Positions 40,695-48,461 of a stretch of 64,000 nucleotides of DNA are shown one piece after another (position 1 is the stretch's first letter; each line of letters opens with the position of its first letter). A program made the translations under genes and the position numbers. The notes under the pieces are model-generated. The model was not told the origin of the DNA, did no database searches, and was given only the letters and a program-made list of their open reading frames with translations. Origin of the DNA: CADCTP01 sp963849885 (lineage in GTDB: Bacteria > Actinomycetota > Actinomycetes > Mycobacteriales > CADCTP01). The stretch is taken from positions 124,001-188,000 of the forward strand of contig CAWKIV010000020.1 in assembly GCA_963849885.1 (NCBI GenBank). Direction: 5' to 3'.

Positions 40695-43600
40695 TCAGCG
40701 GGCGGGAGCGGCCGCCGACGGGCGGCGGACCAGGTCGAGGGTGACCACGGTGTCGTCGCTCAGCCGGCTGGTGCGCTCCGCGTCCGCGACGGTCTGCCCG
40801 CTGGGCACCAGCCGGGTCACCGTCTGGGCGACCACCCGGCCGAGGTGCTGCCAGTCGACGTCGACCCAGCGCTCGTCGCCCCGCCGGTGCGGCGGCAGCC
40901 GGAGCAGCAGCCGGCCGGACAGGGCCTGGCCGTCGACCACCGGGGTGAGCGCGTAGAGCACGTCGACCGCGGGCGCGGGGCCGACGGCGGCGAGCACCGG
41001 GTCGTCCGCGCCGACGGACGGCGGGGCCGGGCTCCCGGCCGCGGCGGCCTCCCGGTGCAGCTGGCGGCCCAGCTCGCGCAGCAGGTCCTGCATGACGCCG
41101 GGGCGGTCCGGGGTGCGGATCTGCACCCGCAGCAGCGGCCGCGGCGCCCCGCCGAGCAGCGTGGGCCGGACGCCGTCGAGCAGCTCGACCACGGTCCGGT
41201 GCGGCAGCAGCGCCTGCTCCAGCCGCCGCCCGGTCGCGGCCGGGTCGTGCCCGTCGGCCGCCCGGCCGGCCCGGCAGAGCAGGAAGATCACCGCGGTGCC
41301 GTTGAGCACCCCGGACAGCGCGCCGGCCACCGACCGCATGCCGGCCTGCTCGTGCAGCGCGGCCAGCACCTCGGAGAGCAGCCCGGACCGGGGCGGCGCG
41401 CACACCGCGACCAGCTGCCAGCTGTCCAGCGGCCGGGCCGGCACCCGCATGTCGACGTCGGTGACCAGCCGGCCGGTGCGGGTCTTGCCGACCGACGGCA
41501 CCCGGGCGCCGGGCAGCTCGTCGAAGGAGTCCTCGGGGGCCGTGGAGGTGGCGTCCAGCGTCTCCATCTGGGGCACCTCGCGCAGGTGCACCAACACCCC
41601 GTCGGTGTTGCCGAGCGCGTCCAGCGCGGCCAGGAAGCGGACCAGCTTGCGCAGCGAGTCGCCCCGCCGGTACGGCACGCCGATCCGCAGCCGCAGCCAC
41701 TGCCGCTCGGCCACGTCCTGCAGCGGTGGCGGCGCCGGCAGCTGGACGTTGACCAGGGTGAAGTTGGCCCGCCGGGCCGCGCCGGCCACCCGGACCAGCG
41801 GGTGACCGGCGAAGTCGGCCCCGAAGTCGATCGGCAGGCCGATCATCACGTCGAGGACCCAGTCCGGCGGCTCCGGCGGCGCCAGCCGGCCGGGCTCCAG
41901 CAGGACCGGCCGGATCTCCCGGGACGGCCGGCCGCTCGGGTCGCGCATCCGGGCGGCCGCCGCGAGCCAGTCCGGCCGCGGCGGGTCCCGGAAGACCAGG
42001 AACGTCGCGGACCGGCCGACCGCGGTACCGCGGAGCATGCCGAGCAGGTTGACCGGCTCGCCGGCCGGGTCGGCCGCGGCCGGCTCGCCCTGCCGGAGCT
42101 CCCGCAGCACCCGGCGGAAGCCGGACCGCGGCGCCGGCACCAGCTCCGAGACCTCGCCCTGGGCGCCGGTGAGCAGGTCGGTGAGGGAGCCGGGCTCGTC
42201 CCGGTCCACCACCACGTACGGGTGGGCGGTGCGGCCGAGCAGCAGCACGTGCCCGGTCAGCGACCGGCACCAGGCCGAGCGCAGCACGGCGAAGGCGGCG
42301 TGGTCGGCGGTGCGGACCGTCTCCAGCGCGACCCGGGGCCGGCGCCGGCGCAGCGCCCGGCCGGTCGGGGTGTCCCCGAGCTGGCGGATCCACAGGTGGC
42401 AGCCGAGCTGCAGGGCGACCGCGACCAGGGCGGCGGCGAGCAGCCAGCCGCCCTCCGGGGCGAACGCCAGCACCCCGGCCAGCATCAGCCCGGGCACCGC
42501 GGTGAGCAGGCCGACCTTGAAGTGCCGCATGGTCAGCAGCCCGGCCAGCCGGGTCGAGTCCGGCTGCCGGAGCCGGCTCGCCTGGATGGTGGGGAAGATG
42601 GTCAGCAGCGTGGCCAGCACCTCGGCCCGGGAGCCGTTGGTCGCGTGCGCGAACGCCAGCAGCACGGCGATGCCCGCCAGCACCAGCACGTTGATCCCGT
42701 TCACGGCCCGGGCGGTGCCCAGCGTCGGGGACTCCTCGGGCACGACCACCAGCTCGACGTACGCGTCGGTCGGCTCGGACCGCAGCGTGAACTCCTCGAT
42801 CGCGGTGGCCCGGAACCGGACCGACCCCGGGCTGGTGGTGCTGCGCTCCAGCCGCCGCAGCAGCCGCTCGGGCAGCAGCGGCGCCGCCCGGGACCAGGGC
42901 CCGGCCAGGTCGACCACCCGGCCGTGCGCCTCCTCGTCCAGCGGCTCGCGCAGGTCGCGCAGCGCCTGCATCAGCTCCTCGGTCGCCGCCGGGTCACCGT
43001 CGAGCACGTAGTGGTGGCGCAGGCAGTGGATCGCCGCGTGCAGCTTGACCACGGCCAGCTCGGCGAGCTGCTTGCGCACCCAGCCGTGCGGCGGCCGCTC
43101 CGGCCGGAGCATCCGGTCCAGCAGCAGCCGCAGCTGCTCGAACTGCTGCGGCGCCCGCACCTCGATCCGCGCGTCCACGACCGGCCGCGGCCCGGCCGGT
43201 CCGGGAGCGTCCTGGCAGCGCACCCCGTCCGGGATCGCCACCTCGATGACCCGGTCGGCGTGCGTGCTCGGCACCAGCAGCGCCACCCGGATCCGGGCCA
43301 CCGACGCGTGCCGGCCGGGCGGGGTCCGCTCCAGCGCCCGGGCCGGCATCCCGACCGTGAACGAGGTGGGCGGTCCGGTCGGGTCCACCGGCACCACCAC
43401 CAGGGTGCTGCCGCGGAGCGCCTGGACGATCTCCGCCTCCCGCGAGGTCAGCGTGGAGCGGGCGTCCTCGTCGCCGGCGGCCAGGTCGGCGTCCGGCTGC
43501 CGGCTGCGGGCGTCCTCCTGGACGGCCGCCTCGATCTCGGCGTCCAGCCGCTCCCGCAGCCGGCTCTGGGCCAGCCGCAGCCGGTTGCCCCGCGGCGTCG

Positions 43601-44198
43601 CGCCGGTCGGCGGCGCGGCGGCGGCACCCGCGCCGGCGGTCGGCGGCGGCCGGGTGAGCACCCGGGCCAGCACCGCGGCGAGCAGCACCTGCGCGTCCCG
43701 GGTGGCCGGCCCGCCCTCGCCGTCGCGGACGCCGGTGCGCCGGTGCAGCCGGGTGACCAGCGCCTCGGACAGCGCGGCGGCCAGCTGGCGGCCGACCTCC
43801 GCGGGCGGCACCTCGGCGACCCGGGCCCCGGTGCCGTCGAGGACGTCGACGCTGACCGGGGTGTCCGCCCGCTCCCCGTCCGGGTCCGGCCCGACCAGGC
43901 GGGGCAGCGCGATCAGCGGCAGCCAGATCGGCCCGTCGACCGACCGCAGGGCCTCGTGCGCGACGTAGCTGACGTCGACGTCCACGACCACCCGGGTCTC
44001 CACCGCGGTGACCCGGGAGATGTCCAGCATCTCGGTGGTGCGCCGGACCCACTCGGTGTTGGAGACCAGGTAGAGCAGCTCGCGGCCGAGCCGGGAGTCG
44101 GTCTCGAAGCGGGACTCGGTGAGCCGGAACTCCTCCAGGGTGACGTCCAGGGCCTCCCTGGCCAGCTCCCGGCCCAGCGCGCCCGGCTCGTCACCCAC
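40695..44198 (-). CDS. Giant membrane protein with C-terminal ACT-like repeats, function unknown
   Basis: About 1167 residues. N-terminal soluble region to about 500 (conserved-looking RELLYLVSNTEWVRRTTEML, WVRKQLAELAVVKLHAAIHC), then four predicted membrane helices at about 500-605 (NVLVLAGIAVLLAFAHA, AEVLATLLTIFPTIQA, GLLTAVPGLMLAGVLAF, WLLAAALVAVALQLGCHLW). The C-terminal half contains three regions built alike, beta strand then proline/glycine turn then helix: LRLRIGVPYRRGDSLRKLVR, WQLVAVCAPPRSGLLSEVLA and LLRVQIRTPDRPGVMQDLLR; the last two strongly resemble ACT domains, which bind amino acids. GTG 44198 follows CAGAAT by 6 bases; GTG 44216 is an alternative. Divergent from an AAA ATPase gene. 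No known family recognised. Confidence 0.75.
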   Translation of the reverse strand: MGDEPGALGRELAREALDVTLEEFRLTESRFETDSRLGRELLYLVSNTEWVRRTTEMLDISRVTAVETRVVVDVDVSYVAHEALRSVDGPIWLPLIALPRLVGPDPDGERADTPVSVDVLDGTGARVAEVPPAEVGRQLAAALSEALVTRLHRRTGVRDGEGGPATRDAQVLLAAVLARVLTRPPPTAGAGAAAAPPTGATPRGNRLRLAQSRLRERLDAEIEAAVQEDARSRQPDADLAAGDEDARSTLTSREAEIVQALRGSTLVVVPVDPTGPPTSFTVGMPARALERTPPGRHASVARIRVALLVPSTHADRVIEVAIPDGVRCQDAPGPAGPRPVVDARIEVRAPQQFEQLRLLLDRMLRPERPPHGWVRKQLAELAVVKLHAAIHCLRHHYVLDGDPAATEELMQALRDLREPLDEEAHGRVVDLAGPWSRAAPLLPERLLRRLERSTTSPGSVRFRATAIEEFTLRSEPTDAYVELVVVPEESPTLGTARAVNGINVLVLAGIAVLLAFAHATNGSRAEVLATLLTIFPTIQASRLRQPDSTRLAGLLTMRHFKVGLLTAVPGLMLAGVLAFAPEGGWLLAAALVAVALQLGCHLWIRQLGDTPTGRALRRRRPRVALETVRTADHAAFAVLRSAWCRSLTGHVLLLGRTAHPYVVVDRDEPGSLTDLLTGAQGEVSELVPAPRSGFRRVLRELRQGEPAAADPAGEPVNLLGMLRGTAVGRSATFLVFRDPPRPDWLAAAARMRDPSGRPSREIRPVLLEPGRLAPPEPPDWVLDVMIGLPIDFGADFAGHPLVRVAGAARRANFTLVNVQLPAPPPLQDVAERQWLRLRIGVPYRRGDSLRKLVRFLAALDALGNTDGVLVHLREVPQMETLDATSTAPEDSFDELPGARVPSVGKTRTGRLVTDVDMRVPARPLDSWQLVAVCAPPRSGLLSEVLAALHEQAGMRSVAGALSGVLNGTAVIFLLCRAGRAADGHDPAATGRRLEQALLPHRTVVELLDGVRPTLLGGAPRPLLRVQIRTPDRPGVMQDLLRELGRQLHREAAAAGSPAPPSVGADDPVLAAVGPAPAVDVLYALTPVVDGQALSGRLLLRLPPHRRGDERWVDVDWQHLGRVVAQTVTRLVPSGQTVADAERTSRLSDDTVVTLDLVRRPSAAAPAR

Positions 44199-44376
44199 GT
44201 CCGCATTCTGGGCCACCCCGGGCCCGGCCGGTGGTCAGGTCGGCAAACGACGGCGCCGGCGGCGACTCGACCGGCGGCACCGTCGTGCCCCGGCGCCGGC
44301 CCGGTGTGGCGGCTGAGCTGAGCGCTACCGCTCTCTAGGCCAGTCTCGGCTGGACGCTAGATCACGATAGACAAGC

Positions 44377-44416
44377 CGATGGGCGTGTCGGGTCGACCGG
44401 CCCGACACGCCCATCG
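44377..44416. terminator. Strong hairpin in a divergent intergenic region
   Basis: Perfect 16-bp stem CGATGGGCGTGTCGGG / CCCGACACGCCCATCG with an 8-base loop, followed on the plus strand by CCGTTTC. It lies between two divergent genes, where no annotated gene ends, so it may terminate a small RNA, insulate the ATPase promoter, or be a protein-binding site. The rest of 44217-44469 shows no gene. Confidence 0.6.
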
Positions 44417-44457
44417 CCGTTTCTACCGACTTCTACGGTCGGCGCTAGACGCCGGCA

Positions 44458-44463
44458 TAGAGT
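44458..44463 (+). promoter_or_regulatory. -10 element TAGAGT, leaderless start at 44470
   Basis: TAGAGT followed by CCGATC and the GTG of the ATPase gene. Confidence 0.5.
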
Positions 44464-44469
44464 CCGATC

Positions 44470-45672
44470 GTGGATCCGGTCCGCAACCCGTACGCGCCGG
44501 GTGCCGGTCAGCGCCCGCCCGAGCTGGCCGGCCGGGACCGCGAGCTGGCCCGCTTCGACGTGGTGCTGGAGCGGATCGCCCGCGGCCGGCCGGAGCGCAG
44601 CCTGGTGCTCACCGGCCTGCGCGGGGTCGGCAAGACCGTCCTGCTCAACGCGCTGCGCTCGCAGGCGATCGGCCGGCTGTGGGGCACCGGCAAGATCGAG
44701 GCCCGGCCGGACCAGTCGATCCGCCGGCCGGTCGCGGCCGCGCTGCACATGGCGCTGCGCGAGGTCGCCGGCCGGCACCGGGACCCGGACCGGGTGGACG
44801 CCGTGCTCGGCGTGCTCAAGGCCTTCGCGCTGCGGGACCCGGAGCCGGTGGGCCGGACCCGGGCGTCGGTCCGGTCCGGCCCGCGCTGGCAGCCGGGCAT
44901 CGACGTGCCGGCCACGCTCGGCCGGGCCGACACCGGCGACCTGGAGATCGACCTGGTCGAGCTGTTCGCCGACGCCGCCTCGGTGGCGACCGACCTGTCC
45001 GTCGGGATCGCGCTGTTCATCGACGAGATGCAGGACGTGCCGCCGCCGGACGTGTCCGCGCTCTGCGCGGCCTGCCACGAGCTGTCCCAGACCGGCGCCC
45101 CGCTGATCGTGGTCGGGGCCGGGCTGCCGCACCTGCCCTCGGTGCTGTCGGCGTCGAAGTCGTACTCGGAGCGGCTGTTCCACTACCTGCGCATCGACCG
45201 GCTGGACCGGGACGCGGCCGACCGGGCCCTGCTCGCCCCGGCCGAGCGGGAGGACGTCGACTTCACCCCGGAGGCGCTGGACGCGCTCTACGCCGTCTCC
45301 GGCGGGTATCCGTACTTCGTCCAGGCGTACGGGAAGGTGACCTGGGACGCGGCCCCGGCCAGCCCGATCACCAAGGACGACGTGCTGGTGGCGGCGCCGG
45401 CCGCGGACGCCGAGCTGGCGGTCGGCTTCTTCGGCAGCCGGTACGAGCGGGCCACCCCGGCCGAGCGGGACTACATGCGGGCGATGGCCGCGCTCGGCGA
45501 CGGCCCGGTCGGCACCGCCGAGGTGGCGGACTCGCTCGGCCGCAAGCCGTCGTCGCTGTCCCCGGCCCGGGACAGCCTGCTGAAGAAGGGCCTGGTCTAC
45601 TCGGCCGAGCGCGGGCTGGTCGCGTTCACCGTGCCGCACTTCGGCCAGTTCCTGCGCAGCCAGCACCAGTGA
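44470..45672 (+). CDS. AAA/STAND-type ATPase with C-terminal winged helix
   Basis: 400 residues. Walker A LTGLRGVGKTVLLNALRSQA at about 47-66, Walker B GIALFIDEMQDVPPPDVSAL near 180, sensor-type VVGAGLPHLPSVLSASKSYS, then RLDRDAADRALLAPAERE and a SGGYPYFVQAYGK lid as in Orc1/Cdc6-like archaeal-type ATPases. Residues about 335-400 (AERDYMRAMAALGDGPVGTA, EVADSLGRKPSSLSPARDSL, LKKGLVYSAERGLVAF) are a winged helix. Such proteins are widespread in actinobacteria without defined role. Leaderless promoter; its stop overlaps the TetR start by 4 bases. Confidence 0.85.
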   Translation: MDPVRNPYAPGAGQRPPELAGRDRELARFDVVLERIARGRPERSLVLTGLRGVGKTVLLNALRSQAIGRLWGTGKIEARPDQSIRRPVAAALHMALREVAGRHRDPDRVDAVLGVLKAFALRDPEPVGRTRASVRSGPRWQPGIDVPATLGRADTGDLEIDLVELFADAASVATDLSVGIALFIDEMQDVPPPDVSALCAACHELSQTGAPLIVVGAGLPHLPSVLSASKSYSERLFHYLRIDRLDRDAADRALLAPAEREDVDFTPEALDALYAVSGGYPYFVQAYGKVTWDAAPASPITKDDVLVAAPAADAELAVGFFGSRYERATPAERDYMRAMAALGDGPVGTAEVADSLGRKPSSLSPARDSLLKKGLVYSAERGLVAFTVPHFGQFLRSQHQ

Positions 45673-46286
45673 GCGCGCAGCCGGGCGGTCCGGGTCGGCG
45701 GACCGGCCGGCGGCCCGGCGACTCCCGCAGCCGGGAGGTGATCCTGGCCGCGGCCCGGGAGTCGTTCGCCCGGGCCGGCTACGGCGCCACCACGATCCGC
45801 GGGGTGGCCACCGCCGCCCGGGTCGACCCGGCCCTGGTGCACTACTTCTTCGGCACCAAGGACGGCCTGTTCGCGGCGGTGATGGAGCTGCCGGTGGACC
45901 CGTCCCGGCTGGTCGAGGAGGTGGTCAGCGGCGACCCGGCCCGGCTCGGCGAGCGGCTGGCCGGGCGCTTCCTGGCGCTGTGGGAGGACCCGGTGACCGG
46001 GCCGTCGCTGGTCGGGCTGATCCGCGGCGCCACCTCGCACCAGGCGTCCGCGGAGCTGCTGCGGGAGGTCGTCGGCCGGCAGATCATGCTGCGGGTGGCG
46101 GCCGGCCTGGACCGCCCGGACCCGCTGCTGCGGGCCAACCTCTGCGCCGCCGAGCTGGTCGGGACCGCGATGCTGCGGTACGTGCTGCGGGTGGAGCCGA
46201 TCGCCTCCACCGAGCCGGCCGTGCTGGTGGGCTGGCTCGGCCCGGCGCTGCAGCGGTACCTGGAGGCCGACGCGCCGGGGCAGTGA
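45669..46286 (+). CDS. TetR-family transcriptional regulator
   Basis: 205 residues. N-terminal helix-turn-helix SREVILAAARESFARAGYGA, TTIRGVATAARVDPALVHYF, FGTKDGLFAAVMELP, followed by the all-helical ligand domain (TetR_C-like PSLVGLIRGATSHQASAELL). GTG 45669 overlaps the ATPase stop (GTGA), so the two are expressed together. Possible targets are its own operon or the amino-acid dehydrogenase 80 bases downstream; ligand unknown. Confidence 0.9.
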   Translation: MSAQPGGPGRRTGRRPGDSRSREVILAAARESFARAGYGATTIRGVATAARVDPALVHYFFGTKDGLFAAVMELPVDPSRLVEEVVSGDPARLGERLAGRFLALWEDPVTGPSLVGLIRGATSHQASAELLREVVGRQIMLRVAAGLDRPDPLLRANLCAAELVGTAMLRYVLRVEPIASTEPAVLVGWLGPALQRYLEADAPGQ

Positions 46287-46364
46287 GGTTGCGCCGAACG
46301 TACGGTCGGTAATCCCGGTCGGGCCCGGGCATACTGGGTCTCACCGACTACGAGGGTGAGGCCA

Positions 46365-47462
46365 ATGATGTCCTCTTCCGACCGGTCCCTGGAGCGGCTG
46401 ATCGCCGACTGGGACGGCGAGGCACTGGTGTCGCGACATGACCGCGAGACCGATACCTGGATGTTCATCGGGATCCACAGCACCCGGCTGGGGCCGGCGT
46501 GCGGCGGGACCCGGATGCGGGTCTACCCGTCCCCCGCGGACGCGGCCCGCGACGTGCTCCGGCTGGCCGAGGGCATGACGCTGAAGTGCGCGGTGGCCGG
46601 GCTGCCGACCGGCGGCGGCAAGGCCGTGCTGGCGGTGCCGGCGCTGCCGGTGGGCGAGACCCGCCGGCAGGTGCTGCTGCGCTACGGGCGGCTCATCGAC
46701 ACCCTGCAGGGGTCCTACCGGACCGGCCCGGACATGAACACCGGGGCCGACGACATGGACGTGCTCGGCGAGGTGACCCGGCACGGGTTCGGCCGCAGCC
46801 CGGCCCGGGGCGGCTCCGGCAGCAGCGCGCCGGACACCGCGGTCGGCGTCTGGCACGGCATCAAGGCGTCCTGCGCGCACGCGTTCGGCACGCCGGACCT
46901 GGCCGGCCGCTCGGTGCTGGTGCAGGGCGCCGGCGGGGTCGGCGGCGCGCTGGTCGAGCTGCTGGTCGCGGACGGGGCGAAGGTGCTCGTCGCGGACGTG
47001 GCCGCGGACCGGGTCAAGGAGCTGGAGCGCCGGCACGGCGTCGACCCGGTCGACCCGGCCGACGTGGTCGGCACCGCCTGCGACGTCTACGCGCCCTGCG
47101 CGACCGGGGCCGTGCTCACCGCGCAGTCCATTCCGGCGCTGCGCTGCCCGGTCGTCGCCGGCGCGGCGAACAACCAGCTCGGCGAGCCGGCGGACGCCGA
47201 GCGGCTGCGCGCGGCGGGCATCCTCTACGCGCCCGACTTCGTGATCAACTCCGGCGGCGCGCTGCACCTGATCGGCACCGAGATGCTCGGCTGGGACGCG
47301 GCCACGCTGGCCGCCCGGGTCGCCGGCATCGGCGACACGCTGACCGAGATCTACCGGCTCGCCGAGGACGAGAGCACCACGACCGAGGCCGCGGCCGAGG
47401 CCATCGCCCGGGCCCGGCTGAGCGCTGCGCCGGCCGGGGATGACAACCAGTGGCGGTCTTGA
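46365..47462 (+). CDS. Leucine/valine dehydrogenase (Glu/Leu/Phe/Val dehydrogenase family)
   Basis: 365 residues. Oxidatively deaminates branched-chain amino acids to 2-oxo acids with NAD. Substrate and catalytic region GIHSTRLGPACGGTRMRVYP and KCAVAGLPTGGGKAVLAVPA (catalytic lysine in GGGKAV), GPDMNTGADDMDVLGEVTRH, and the NAD fold VLVQGAGGVGGALVELLVAD; then VVAGAANNQLGEPADAERLR and YAPDFVINSGGALHLIG. ATG 46365 or 46368 follow a GAGGGTGAGG site; a GTG at 46356 is also in frame but lies inside that site. The product supplies precursors for branched fatty acids and polyketides. Valine versus leucine preference is not decidable. Confidence 0.9.
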   Translation: MMSSSDRSLERLIADWDGEALVSRHDRETDTWMFIGIHSTRLGPACGGTRMRVYPSPADAARDVLRLAEGMTLKCAVAGLPTGGGKAVLAVPALPVGETRRQVLLRYGRLIDTLQGSYRTGPDMNTGADDMDVLGEVTRHGFGRSPARGGSGSSAPDTAVGVWHGIKASCAHAFGTPDLAGRSVLVQGAGGVGGALVELLVADGAKVLVADVAADRVKELERRHGVDPVDPADVVGTACDVYAPCATGAVLTAQSIPALRCPVVAGAANNQLGEPADAERLRAAGILYAPDFVINSGGALHLIGTEMLGWDAATLAARVAGIGDTLTEIYRLAEDESTTTEAAAEAIARARLSAAPAGDDNQWRS

Positions 47463-47480
47463 CACGATATGTGCTCTCGC

Positions 47481-47486
47481 TACCGT
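47481..47486 (+). promoter_or_regulatory. -10 element TACCGT, near-leaderless start at 47495
   Basis: TACCGT followed by 8 bases and the GTG of the YciI-like gene. Confidence 0.4.
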
Positions 47487-47494
47487 GATCGCTC

Positions 47495-47800
47495 GTGGAC
47501 GGAACCTGGGCGATCGGGCTGGTACGGACGGGGCGTGCCTGGGATCAGACGTCGGGGCTCGGCGAGCAGCAGCTGGTCGCCGAGCACATGGCCTACCTCG
47601 GCCGGCTGATGGAGGCCGGCGAGGTGACCCAGGCCGGGCCGGTGATCGGCCTGGACCAGGGGCCGGCCGCGGACGGCCTGATCGCGGTGATCGTCTACGC
47701 GGTCGACGCCGAGCGGGCCCGGAGCATCGCGAACAGCGACCCGGCGGTCCGCGGCGGGCTGATCAGCCTGGACATCCGGCCCTGGTTCACCGCGGCCTGA
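47495..47800 (+). CDS. YciI-like (YCII-related) protein
   Basis: 101 residues, ferredoxin-like YCII fold: WAIGLVRTGRAWDQTSGLGE, HMAYLGRLMEAGEVTQAGPV, GLIAVIVYAVDAERARSIAN, SDPAVRGGLISLDIRPWF. The HMAYL...AG pattern and the SDPxV motif are typical. Family members are small dimeric enzymes or stress proteins of mostly unknown activity. Monocistronic; convergent with the YqgE gene. Confidence 0.8.
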   Translation: MDGTWAIGLVRTGRAWDQTSGLGEQQLVAEHMAYLGRLMEAGEVTQAGPVIGLDQGPAADGLIAVIVYAVDAERARSIANSDPAVRGGLISLDIRPWFTAA

Positions 47801-47816
47801 GCGCCGCGCGCCGGCG

Positions 47817-48389
47817 TCAGTTCAGCCGGGGGTCGTCCGGGTAGCTGGCCAGCAGCGCGACCTTGCCGCCCTGCCGGCGCAGCACGTCCCGCCACAGGTC
47901 GCCGCCGGGGTCGGCGAAGACGTCCGCGGCGTGCCCGGCCACCACCAGCCAGGCGCCCTCGGCGATCTCCTCGGCCAGCTGCCCGCCGCCCCAGCCGGCG
48001 TACCCGGCGAAGACCCGGACCTGGTGCAGGTCCCGCTCGATCGCCTCCGGGTCGGTGTCCAGGTCGGTGAGCCCGACCGGGCCGGACACCTCGGTCCAGC
48101 CGGACGGGCTGGCGCCGGCCCGCGCCTCGGCCAGGCAGAGCGCCGCGTTGGTCTCCACCGGCCCGCCGACGAAGAGCGTCCGCGGCGTCGACGCGAGGTC
48201 GAACCACTGCGGCAGCACGTCGAGCAGCGTCACGTCGCTGGGCCGGTTGAGCACCACGCCGACGCTGCCGTCCTTGCGGTGGTCGAGCACGTACACGACC
48301 GTCCGGCGGAAGTTGGGATCGCCGAGCAGCGGCGAGGCCACGAGCAGGACACCGGGCTCAACTCCGGCATCGGGTCGTAGCGCGCACAT
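47817..48389 (-). CDS. YqgE/AlgH family protein
   Basis: 190 residues from ATG 48389. Family motifs are clear: GVLLVASPLLGDPNFRRTVV, YVLDHRKDGSVGVVLNRPSD, LFVGGPVETNAALCLAEARA, VRVFAGYAGWGGGQLAEEIA, EGAWLVVAGHAADVFADP. Cytosolic, conserved in bacteria, molecular function not firmly established. A TTG 9 bases upstream is an alternative start. Divergent from the MFS gene. Confidence 0.9.
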   Translation of the reverse strand: MCALRPDAGVEPGVLLVASPLLGDPNFRRTVVYVLDHRKDGSVGVVLNRPSDVTLLDVLPQWFDLASTPRTLFVGGPVETNAALCLAEARAGASPSGWTEVSGPVGLTDLDTDPEAIERDLHQVRVFAGYAGWGGGQLAEEIAEGAWLVVAGHAADVFADPGGDLWRDVLRRQGGKVALLASYPDDPRLN

Positions 48390-48448
48390 CGCCGTCAATC
48401 CTGCCGTACGAGGTCCCCCCGCGTCGCGCCGCCCGGCCCGGGTGGCCG

Positions 48449-48454
48449 TAGCGT
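48449..48454 (+). promoter_or_regulatory. -10 element TAGCGT, leaderless start at 48462
   Basis: TAGCGT followed by 7 bases and GTG 48462, which argues against the earlier in-frame GTG 48453 that lies inside the hexamer. Confidence 0.45.
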
Positions 48455-48461
48455 GAACGAC

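Noticed and set aside
40845..44321. Plus-strand open frame of over 1100 codons opposite the giant membrane protein gene
   Set aside because: It is a GC-rich shadow: composition is Gln/Arg/Gly/Pro/His-heavy with no domain, whereas the minus strand shows helices and ACT-like repeats.
44217..44376. tRNA or other structured RNA gene in the divergent gap
   Set aside because: No cloverleaf or T-loop sequence (GTTCGANNC) could be found; only the terminator-like hairpin downstream is notable.
46356..46364. GTG 46356 as the start of the amino-acid dehydrogenase
   Set aside because: It lies inside the GAGGGTGAGG ribosome-binding site of the ATG codons at 46365/46368.
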